Assembly: GCA_017405115.1 (NCBI GenBank)
Contig: JAFRBA010000288.1
Location: forward strand, 1 to 18,786
Length of the DNA stretch: 18,786 nucleotides
From: Kiritimatiellia bacterium
Lineage (GTDB): Bacteria; Verrucomicrobiota; Kiritimatiellia; RFP12; UBA1067
Direction of reading: 5' to 3'
Shown here: piece by piece, positions 13,446 to 18,786 of the stretch
How positions within the stretch are numbered: position 1 is the stretch's first letter
How the letters are laid out: every line of letters starts with the position of its first letter
The notes under the pieces: generated by a model
The model's input: only the letters and a program-made list of their open reading frames with translations
What the model was told of the DNA's origin: nothing
The model's database searches: none
Program-made: the position numbers and the translations under genes

Positions 13446-13475
13446 TTGACACAAGAGACCATCATATGCTACACT
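13446..13475 (+). promoter_or_regulatory. promoter of the Phd/YefM-VapC pair
   Basis: TTGACA (13446-13451), 18-bp spacer, TACACT (13470-13475) with TGC extension (TGCTACACT). The repeated TATGC (13465-13469 and 13476-13480) around the -10 could be part of an autoregulatory operator. AGGGAGG at 13489-13495 is a strong ribosome binding site for ATG 13504. The -35 lies in TCACAATTGACACAA, which resembles the heptad tract at 15701-15715. Confidence 0.6.
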
Positions 13476-13503
13476 ATGCAATGTTCTCAGGGAGGATTAT
13501 ATC

Positions 13504-13734
13504 ATGCCGACAATGATGAGCGTAAACGAGGCAAAGGCCAACTTCTCCGGAATGCTTTCCGAAGTGGAGTCTGGGCTCGTTTCCTTCACAATCATGCGAT
13601 ACGGGCGACCCATCGCGCGAGTCGTCCCAATCGAGCAAACCCGCAAGATACGTCCGCTCGCCGGATATGGCACGAAGATTGCCGTAAAGGGTGACCTTTT
13701 CTCCGACGACTCCGCACTGTGGGAGAACGCCTGA
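13504..13734 (+). CDS. Phd/YefM family antitoxin
   Basis: 76 residues. The N-terminal half has the Phd/YefM DNA-binding fold signature: MSVNEAKANFSGMLSEVESG, then IMRYGRPIARVVPI. The C-terminal tail (GDLFSDDSALWENA) is acidic and aromatic, as expected for the flexible part that blocks the toxin. The antitoxin should bind its own promoter and neutralise the PIN toxin encoded next. Its TGA overlaps the toxin ATG by one base (TGATG), giving translational coupling. Family and pairing are clear; the target operator is inferred. Confidence 0.9.
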   Translation: MPTMMSVNEAKANFSGMLSEVESGLVSFTIMRYGRPIARVVPIEQTRKIRPLAGYGTKIAVKGDLFSDDSALWENA

Positions 13735-14117
13735 TGCGATATCTGCTAGACACTTGCGCACTGATTTGGCTTGGCATGGGAGGCGGCGACTTGAGCGCGG
13801 ACGCCCGGCGACGCATCTCCGTGGCATCTGCGCTCCATTACTCGTCCATATCGGCCTGGGAGATAGCGCGTCTCATGAAAGATGGCAAGGTCTTCATCCC
13901 AAACGACGCGGTTGGCTTTGTTGCAGACCTCAAGGAACAGTACGGCCTTGACGCCATCCCTCCAGCGGACGACATCATGATCCGCGCCGCCCATCTGCCC
14001 GACTTCCACAAAGACCCAGCCGACAGAATCATCATTGCGACTTCGCTTGCATATGATCTTACGGTCGTAACGGGCGACAGCAAATTCCCTCAATACGGAG
14101 TCAGAACCATTTGCTAA
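13734..14117 (+). CDS. vapC: VapC-type PIN-domain ribonuclease toxin
   Basis: 127 residues from ATG 13734; GGGAG lies 7 nt upstream. PIN domain acidic residues are present: Asp6 (MRYLLDT), Glu43 (SAWEIA), Asp97 (DPADRIIIATS) and Asp115 (VTGDSKF). Such toxins are Mg-dependent RNases that often cut tRNAs or the 23S rRNA loop; the target cannot be told here. All catalytic positions are kept, so it is likely active and held by the adjacent Phd/YefM protein. Base composition is less GC-rich than the housekeeping operon, consistent with an acquired module. Confidence 0.9.
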   Translation: MRYLLDTCALIWLGMGGGDLSADARRRISVASALHYSSISAWEIARLMKDGKVFIPNDAVGFVADLKEQYGLDAIPPADDIMIRAAHLPDFHKDPADRIIIATSLAYDLTVVTGDSKFPQYGVRTIC

Positions 14118-14195
14118 AAATGGACGCGCGGCCGCACGATCCATACGGCAACATCCTATATGCTCAATCTTATATACTGAGGTTGTTGGCCCACT

Positions 14196-15653
14196 CTACA
14201 TCAAGTCAATATCATAGCCAATATACTTGACAAGTGCTTCATGGACGACATTTGCGTTTCGTCCATAAGCGAAAGCCACATGGTGACGGTAGCCGTTCTC
14301 TGCCATGTAGTTGAGAAGACCGTTCATGTCCCCGTCTGCCTTGCGGAAGACAAAGCCCGTGCCGAAGAATCCCTTGCCGGGATTGAGCGCCGTGACTTCA
14401 CCCTCAGTGACAAAGCCCTTTAGCCTTCCATCCTCGGTGCGCAGCGACGCAACAGTTATCGGCCCCGGCCTCATCTTTCCGTTGTGGACGCCTACGCTCG
14501 TGTCCGGCCCCATCGACTTGGCGAGAATCGGGTGGTCATCAATTAACCCCCTGCCCGTCAGCATTCCCTTCGGAACGGCAGAGCAATGGAAGAATATCGC
14601 CTTGTCCTTCGCGTTTCGATAGTTGTTGTTGACGTCAAATACCGCAACCGGCTTCCCATCTCCGGCGGCAAGACCTACCGCACGCATCATGACGGCATTG
14701 TCCACATCCGTCTCGCATGCCGCCGGAAAGCCACGGTCGTTGAGCATGCTCATGACAACGCACGGCGAAATGCCCCACTCTGTCTGGAACTCGTCCCAAC
14801 AGCGGACGGCGACGGAATCAAGGCTGTATTCGCCGACGATCCTGTCAATGGCGACACCAAGCCGTGCCAATGCGTCTATTCGCTTGGCGCAGCATGGCGC
14901 ACGGCGGGCATAGGCCTCCAACTCCTTGCGCTTCGCGGCAACAGCCTTTGCGTTCGCCGAGCGCATGAGCTTGAAGACGTCCGCAAGGTCGAGCGTCTCG
15001 ACATTGACGCCGTGCCGCTGGAACGCAATCTCGTCGATGCGCACCGTCTTGAACGGCGTCGTCCGCGCACCGATCACGCCGATGTTGAAGTTCTTAAGCC
15101 CCTTCACGACTCGGCAGATCGCGGCGAAACGCCGAACGTCCTCCGAAAACGACGTTACGGGAGGGCGGCTGTCCACTGCCGCCTCGGCGCGTGAGGACAC
15201 GCGCCCTCCCAGCCCTGCGCAAGGATGAACGGCGAAGTCCGCCGTCAGCGTGTAGGGCACGCCCGCCTGCCGGAGAACATTGCAGATGGCGAGCTTGCCG
15301 CACACGGCATCACGCCGCTCATGAATCCCCATTTTCTCCGGTTCGTCGGGATACGCCTGCACGAGAATCGGGACGCCGGCGTCCTTGAGCGCCACGACCG
15401 CGCCGTTCTCATCACCGAAGTTGGGAAGCGAGAGAATCACGCCGTCGTATTCGCCGCTATGCGCCGCAAGGAACTTCGCGTATGTGCGGCCTTCGTCTAT
15501 CGAGCCAACGGCATCATGCCGCGTCGAGCCAACGGGCAGCATAAGCGCCTTGTGCCCCTGTGCGGAAAGAGCCTTCGACAGTTCCTTCCGCGCCGCGTCG
15601 AACAGAGAACCGGGAAACGTGCCGCGGTTCGCAAGACAGATTGCAAAAGTCAT
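14196..15653 (-). CDS. L-fucose/L-arabinose isomerase family protein
   Basis: 485 residues from ATG 15653. Family enzymes interconvert aldoses and ketoses with a divalent metal. Seen: an N-terminal Rossmann-like domain (VILSLPNFGDENGAVVAL, residues 72-89), a central domain (NIGVIGARTTPFKTVRID) and the C-terminal catalytic region with GFPAACETDVDNA (308-320; Glu314 and Asp316 as candidate metal ligands) and FFHCSAVP (His356). Substrate is unknown; fucose, arabinose, rhamnose-like or sulfosugars are all possible in this superfamily. Residues about 147-166 (GLGGRVSSRAEAAVDSRPPV) come from a GC-rich palindromic insertion. The gene follows an MFS sugar porter on the same strand, so uptake followed by isomerisation is the likely role. 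Two tandem copies of the ribosome binding region precede it. Confidence 0.85.
   Translation of the reverse strand: MTFAICLANRGTFPGSLFDAARKELSKALSAQGHKALMLPVGSTRHDAVGSIDEGRTYAKFLAAHSGEYDGVILSLPNFGDENGAVVALKDAGVPILVQAYPDEPEKMGIHERRDAVCGKLAICNVLRQAGVPYTLTADFAVHPCAGLGGRVSSRAEAAVDSRPPVTSFSEDVRRFAAICRVVKGLKNFNIGVIGARTTPFKTVRIDEIAFQRHGVNVETLDLADVFKLMRSANAKAVAAKRKELEAYARRAPCCAKRIDALARLGVAIDRIVGEYSLDSVAVRCWDEFQTEWGISPCVVMSMLNDRGFPAACETDVDNAVMMRAVGLAAGDGKPVAVFDVNNNYRNAKDKAIFFHCSAVPKGMLTGRGLIDDHPILAKSMGPDTSVGVHNGKMRPGPITVASLRTEDGRLKGFVTEGEVTALNPGKGFFGTGFVFRKADGDMNGLLNYMAENGYRHHVAFAYGRNANVVHEALVKYIGYDIDLM
15159..15210. repeat. three-stem palindromic element inside the isomerase gene
   Basis: 52 bp. Outer arms GGGAGGGC (15159-15166) and GCCCTCCC (15203-15210) enclose two hairpins: GGCGGC (15164-15169) with GCCGCC (15178-15183), and GCGCGTG (15187-15193) with CACGCGC (15198-15204) closing an AGGA loop. 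It can fold as a three-way junction in either strand. It is translated in frame on the minus strand. The pattern is that of a dispersed intragenic repeat; I see no second copy in the window. Confidence 0.7.
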
Positions 15654-15660
15654 TTTAACG

Positions 15661-15686
15661 ATACTCCTAACTTATACTCCTAACTT
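15661..15686 (-). promoter_or_regulatory. tandem-duplicated ribosome binding site
   Basis: ATACTCCTAACTT occurs twice back to back (15661-15673, 15674-15686). On the minus strand this gives two AGGAG Shine-Dalgarno cores, 10 and 23 nt before ATG 15653 of the isomerase gene. Only the nearer one is at a functional distance. Confidence 0.7.
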
Positions 15687-15693
15687 CGTATTG

Positions 15694-15787
15694 TTCACAA
15701 ATCGCAATTGACACAATTGTTCACAAATCACAAATGCAAATGCGCTTCGCTCATTGATATTTGCCATTTGTGCCAATTGTGAACAAT
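15694..15787. repeat. inverted heptad-repeat element between porter and isomerase
   Basis: Left arm of approximate heptads (TTCACAA ATCGCAA TTGACAC ..., 15694-15742, including CACAAAT twice), core TGCGCTTCGCTCATTGA (15741-15757), right arm TATTTGC CATTTGT GCCAATT GTGAACA (15758-15785) which is the imperfect reverse complement of the left. It fills most of the 137-bp gap between the porter stop (15791) and the isomerase start, and could form a long hairpin in the transcript. Its core matches the TGCGCTGTTCGCT of the ileS element. Confidence 0.75.
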
Positions 15788-15790
15788 GTC

Positions 15791-17038
15791 TCAAAGGTTA
15801 ATCTCCTCAAGTGCCTTGCCCTTCGTCTCAGGCACGACGAAAATCGCCCAGAAGATGTGGAACACCATGAACGTCCCAAAAATAGCAAAGATGGACCACG
15901 TCGGCATCTTCGCCGTCATCAGCGGAAAGACGAACGTTAGCGTCGCGCAGAACATCCAGTGCGTGAAGCTGCCGAAGCTCTGCCCCTGGGCGCGGAACTT
16001 CTGCGGGAACACCTCGGAGATGAACACCCAGATGACGGTGCCCTGTCCAACGGCATGGGAAAAGATGAATAGGAAGATACATGCGGCGGCGACCACATTC
16101 CACCCGAGGATGAACGCGGCGGCACATCCAAAGAGCGAGACGAGGTAGCCGACGCCGCCTAGAATGAGCATCTGCCGCCGCCCGATGCGGTCTATGAGGA
16201 AGAGCCCCGCGAACGTGCCGAGGCCAAGAAGAACCGTAAGCCACGCCGTCACCGCAAGGGCGGTCTCGCTGGAGCATCCCGCAAGCTGGAACACGCGGCG
16301 GGCAAAGTAAAGAACCGCACAGATGCCGGATAGCTGATTGAACATCGCCACGCAGAACGCCAGCGAAATAGGACGCAGGTTGGCGCGGGAGAAGAAACCT
16401 TTCCCCATTCCCCGGTCCCTGTTCCCCATTCCCTGTTCCTTCATCCCCAGCCATCTCGGGCTCTCGACGAGGAACGGACACAAAAGCGTGAACGCAAGCG
16501 CGGGAAACGCTTCCGCGCCAAGCATCCAGCGCCATGTCGCATCGCCCAACGGCGCTGAGCCAATCACCCAGTTGACGATCTGCGAAACGACCATGCCGAT
16601 GACGATGTTGAACTGGAAGAGCGCGCAAAGCCTACCTCTGCTGTCGGCGGGCGAGATCTCCGAGATATAGACCGGCGCGGCGATGGACGAAACGCCAACT
16701 CCCACGCCGCCGACGAAACGCGCCGCCATCAGCGAATACGGTCCGCCCGCGAACGCGCTCCATACCGCCGACAGGAGATAGAGAACGCCGATGCCGAACA
16801 ACGTCGGCTTGCGTCCGAACCGGTCGCAGACCTTGCCGCCCGTCATCGCGCCGATGACAGTCCCCCACAAGGCCATGCTCATCACCCACCCGTGCATCAC
16901 GGACGACAGCAACCAGACGGACTGTATCTGCTGCTCGCCGCCGTTGATGACAGCCGTGTCGTACCCGAACAGAAACCCGCCCATCGCCGCCGCGAGGGAC
17001 AGGAACCACAATCTTCCGCCTTGAATTTCGCTCTTCAT
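15791..17038 (-). CDS. MFS sugar porter, shortened central loop
   Basis: 415 residues; proton-linked sugar uptake across the inner membrane. Twelve hydrophobic helices can be traced. Sugar-porter signatures: FLFGYDTAVINGG (22-34), DRFGRKP (72-78), RFVGG near 107-111, PVYISEISPADSRGRL (122-137), ESPRWL (192-197), NQLSGICAVLYFA in helix 7, DRIGRR, and terminal VPETKGK. The cytoplasmic loop between helices 6 and 7, normally about 60 residues with several helices, is cut to about 25 and replaced by KEQGMGNRDRGMGKG, encoded by 7-nt repeats. AGGAG for ATG 17038 overlaps the TAG of the upstream ATPase gene (TAGGAG), suggesting translational coupling. The downstream isomerase gene points to a monosaccharide substrate, identity unknown. 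Confidence 0.92.
   Translation of the reverse strand: MKSEIQGGRLWFLSLAAAMGGFLFGYDTAVINGGEQQIQSVWLLSSVMHGWVMSMALWGTVIGAMTGGKVCDRFGRKPTLFGIGVLYLLSAVWSAFAGGPYSLMAARFVGGVGVGVSSIAAPVYISEISPADSRGRLCALFQFNIVIGMVVSQIVNWVIGSAPLGDATWRWMLGAEAFPALAFTLLCPFLVESPRWLGMKEQGMGNRDRGMGKGFFSRANLRPISLAFCVAMFNQLSGICAVLYFARRVFQLAGCSSETALAVTAWLTVLLGLGTFAGLFLIDRIGRRQMLILGGVGYLVSLFGCAAAFILGWNVVAAACIFLFIFSHAVGQGTVIWVFISEVFPQKFRAQGQSFGSFTHWMFCATLTFVFPLMTAKMPTWSIFAIFGTFMVFHIFWAIFVVPETKGKALEEINL
16401..16442. repeat. six 7-nt repeats inside the sugar porter gene
   Basis: Exact period 7 on the plus strand: TTCCCCA, TTCCCCG, GTCCCTG, TTCCCCA, TTCCCTG, TTCCTTC. 42 bp equals 14 codons, so the frame is preserved; it encodes the MGNRDRGMGK-type loop. 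TCCCCATTCCCTGT in this tract also occurs at 156-169 in the noncoding region at the window start. Confidence 0.8.
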
Positions 17039-17051
17039 TTCTACTGAACTC

Positions 17052-18491
17052 CTAAATGTCGCGGCCGAGAAGTCGATCAGCCGAAATCATGTTGGCGAAA
17101 AAGCCGTCTGCCTCAATTCTCTTCGAGATGCGTCCTTCATACACAAGCACTGGAATTACACCCATCCCATGCCGCACCTTAAGACGCCTTAACTTTTCCT
17201 GCATCTCAGAAACGACCTCTTCGCCAATTTTCTCGCGTCGTTTGATCTCGATGGCGTACGCAGTGTGCTTCGTCTGGAGAAGCAGATCAATCTGGCATCC
17301 TTTCGTGCGCACGGTCTCCCCTTGGCGATAGGGAGCTGCGGACAGGAGCAACGTCCTGTCCAAATTAAGCATTCGCATTATCGTCAGAAGGTTATTACAC
17401 ACAAGAGTCTCGAACTGAAGTCCAAGTATCGTGTTCCATCCAGGCAGATGCTCTACCGAGACGAATCGGTAGGCCCCTTTTGCAATCAAACCACGTTGCG
17501 GCTCGATATACTTGAGGTAAAATCGCGTATAATTGTCGCTGATGCGATAGCGAACGAGATTTGATCGCTTGCCACTGACAGGGTTGATTCCCTCATCCTT
17601 GGCAACGAATCCAGCCGCCTCAAGCCCCCCGAGATTGCTCGTAACGGCACCGCCGCGTTCAATCCCAAGTAGATCCGCAAGTTCTGTCGGAGACTTCGAT
17701 CCATCCGCCAGCGCCATCAACAGTTTCTTCTTGAATCCAAGATTTTCTTCAAGAACATCATTGAAGATTTCATCGAACTCATCTACCAGAAGCCCACCCG
17801 GAGAAAAGCACAGCTCTGCAATGTTTTCGTCAGCGGTTGCGGTCGGGGCTATATTCTCCAGATACTTTGGGACACCGCCCGTTATGGATAGGACATCGAC
17901 CATTTCTCTCGTCGCGACGACATGTCCTCCACTTCCAGACCAGAACTTGCTGCATTCCTGCATTGAAAGTTCGGGGACGACCAGATTCAGCGATGTTCGC
18001 CCAACAAAGCCCTTGCTCTTTAGTATGTTCATGTCTATCCAACTTGAAACAGACCCGCAGAGAACGACAATCAGCTTCGGCTTTTTCGAAAACCGGTTAT
18101 CCCATGCATACTTAAGTTCTCCGGGGAATCTCACGTCGAATTTTCCCATCCACGATATCTCATCAAGAAGAACCACGGTCTTGGCACGAGAATCAATGTA
18201 GCCGGCCAGCCGAGCGAAAGCGTCAAACCAATTCGTCAAGGGTTCATACGGCACATGGCATTGCTCGGCAAGCTGTCTGGCGAACGCCTCAAGCTGGGTC
18301 TCGTTGGTGACACCTTCGCGAGGCTGAACACCTTCGAGCTTCAGGAACCTGACGCGATTGCGCCTTGCAAACTCGCAAATAAGCGTCGACTTCCCTATGC
18401 GGCGACGACCGCGACATGTAACCAAAGACGCAACTGGTTTGCGCCAAAGGTTCAGAAGTTGTTTAAGCTGCTCATCTCTTCCAACAAACAT
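17052..18491 (-). CDS. archaeal-type ATPase (ATPase_2/DUF234 family)
   Basis: 479 residues from ATG 18491, with GGAGGA 6 nt upstream; a TTG at 18497 is disfavoured. Residues 1-230 form a STAND/AAA-like ATPase with Walker A GRRRIGKST (28-36) and Walker B VVLLDE (106-111). A winged-helix part (about 255-300, SPTELADLLGIERGG) follows. The C-terminal DUF234 region carries a PD-(D/E)xK-like pattern: Glu360, Asp402 (CQIDLLL), Glu415 and Lys417 (IEIKRRE). The family is widespread in archaea and anaerobic bacteria and its biological role is not established; a nuclease linked to an NTPase switch is an inference. The gene is visibly less GC-rich than the ileS operon and has its own promoter, and it sits between two copies of the porter 5' end, all of which suggests acquisition. 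Confidence 0.9.
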   Translation of the reverse strand: MFVGRDEQLKQLLNLWRKPVASLVTCRGRRRIGKSTLICEFARRNRVRFLKLEGVQPREGVTNETQLEAFARQLAEQCHVPYEPLTNWFDAFARLAGYIDSRAKTVVLLDEISWMGKFDVRFPGELKYAWDNRFSKKPKLIVVLCGSVSSWIDMNILKSKGFVGRTSLNLVVPELSMQECSKFWSGSGGHVVATREMVDVLSITGGVPKYLENIAPTATADENIAELCFSPGGLLVDEFDEIFNDVLEENLGFKKKLLMALADGSKSPTELADLLGIERGGAVTSNLGGLEAAGFVAKDEGINPVSGKRSNLVRYRISDNYTRFYLKYIEPQRGLIAKGAYRFVSVEHLPGWNTILGLQFETLVCNNLLTIMRMLNLDRTLLLSAAPYRQGETVRTKGCQIDLLLQTKHTAYAIEIKRREKIGEEVVSEMQEKLRRLKVRHGMGVIPVLVYEGRISKRIEADGFFANMISADRLLGRDI

Positions 18492-18530
18492 AAGCAATCC
18501 TCCGACATTGAAATTATTGAAAACGCGAGT

Positions 18531-18559
18531 ATTTTATCATATATTAGTCAGCAACGCAA
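18531..18559 (-). promoter_or_regulatory. promoter of the ATPase gene
   Basis: On the minus strand TTGCGT (18559-18554), 17-bp spacer, TAAAAT (18536-18531) with a TGA extension. It lies in an AT-rich gap about 40 bp before the ribosome binding site of the ATPase. Its transcript could run on into the porter and isomerase genes. Confidence 0.5.
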
Positions 18560-18611
18560 TATGGCAATATGCACAGTATCGACTTTTTGCACATTCAGTG
18601 ATAATCAGACT

Positions 18612-18722
18612 TGCTGCTCGACGCCGTTGATGACAGCCGTGTCGTACCCGAACAGCCCCCCCCCCCATCGCCGCCGCGAGAGCGAGGAACCACAATTTTC
18701 CACCTTTGATCTCGCTATTCAT
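18612..18722 (-). pseudogene. 5' remnant of a second MFS sugar porter
   Basis: From ATG 18722 the frame gives MNSEIKGGKLWFLALAAAMGG, nearly the same as the intact porter start (MKSEIQGGRLWFLSLAAAMGG). By eye about 15 differences separate the ~110 bp from 16929-17038. A run of 11 C (18656-18666; 11 G in the coding strand) replaces a 10-nt stretch and shifts the frame by +1 right after AAAMG. Homology ends near 18612, inside the codons for VINGxEQQ, where AT-rich sequence before the ATPase begins. The start codon, an AGGA-like binding site and a TATAAT are kept, but the rest of the transporter is gone. Confidence 0.75.
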
Positions 18723-18734
18723 TTTGTCTATCCT

Positions 18735-18740
18735 ATTATA
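18735..18740 (-). promoter_or_regulatory. -10 element before the porter remnant
   Basis: Minus-strand TATAAT (18740-18735) in GCTATAATAGG; the predicted start is only about 6 nt before ATG 18722, so the leader would be very short. No clear -35 or TGn extension. Confidence 0.4.
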
Positions 18741-18786
18741 GCTACTGCCCCCGTAAGTTCTACTTAGGTTTCACCGCAAAGATTTC

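Noticed and set aside
15694..15787. CRISPR array or rho-independent terminator
   Set aside because: Repeats are 7 nt and inverted around a core, with no spacers; no T-run follows a GC-rich stem on either strand.
17052..18722. Insertion sequence carrying the ATPase
   Set aside because: No transposase, no terminal inverted repeats; the flanking direct repeat is homologous coding sequence of the porter, not a short target duplication.

Overview
This window looks like a GC-rich bacterium of the Verrucomicrobiota/Kiritimatiellota/Lentisphaerota type (PVC group). The assignment is inferred from the combination of genes, not from a marker gene. The supporting traits are a PEP-CTERM/exosortase pair, a Tat-exported Gfo/Idh/MocA oxidoreductase beside a rhamnosidase-like remnant, a eukaryotic-like type-2 IleRS, an McsA/McsB-ClpC locus, and many short repeats inserted in frame into genes. 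No rRNA, CRISPR array, transposase, integrase or phage gene is visible.

Layout. 1-254: tail of an upstream gene, a 19-bp palindrome and an extended -10 promoter. 255-2251 (+): broken remnant of a rhamnosidase-like secreted protein, then a Tat-signal sugar oxidoreductase with its own strong promoter. 9389-2178 (-): tight housekeeping operon ileS - mcsA/mcsB-like fusion - clpC - ybeY, joining tRNA charging, a pArg/ClpC-type protein quality-control module and rRNA maturation. 9472-9557 (+): tRNA-Thr(UGU) with a long variable arm, transcribed divergently from ileS. 13279-9571 (-): two-gene operon of a membrane VIT/vWA protein ending in a PEP-CTERM signal, and an exosortase that probably processes it. 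13504-14117 (+): Phd/YefM-VapC toxin-antitoxin pair. 18491-14196 (-): less GC-rich ATPase (ATPase_2/DUF234 type), then an MFS sugar porter and an L-fucose/L-arabinose-isomerase-family protein, probably a sugar uptake and isomerisation unit. 18612-18722 (-): a second, truncated copy of the sugar porter's 5' end.

The most unusual features are these. (1) A fusion of an McsA-like zinc finger to the C-terminal part of McsB, without the kinase half, sits directly before clpC. (2) A recurrent element consists of 7-nt tandem repeats arranged as inverted arms around a TGCGCT..TCGCT core. One copy lies inside ileS in frame and one between the sugar genes; related heptad tracts occur elsewhere. (3) Other palindromic insertions lie in frame in ileS and the isomerase gene. 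(4) The tRNA-Thr has class-II-like architecture. (5) A self-contained exosortase/VIT-vWA substrate pair is present. (6) TGnTATAAT extended -10 promoters recur, several with a symmetric TATTATA core. All statements about families come from reading translations by eye; no database search was run.
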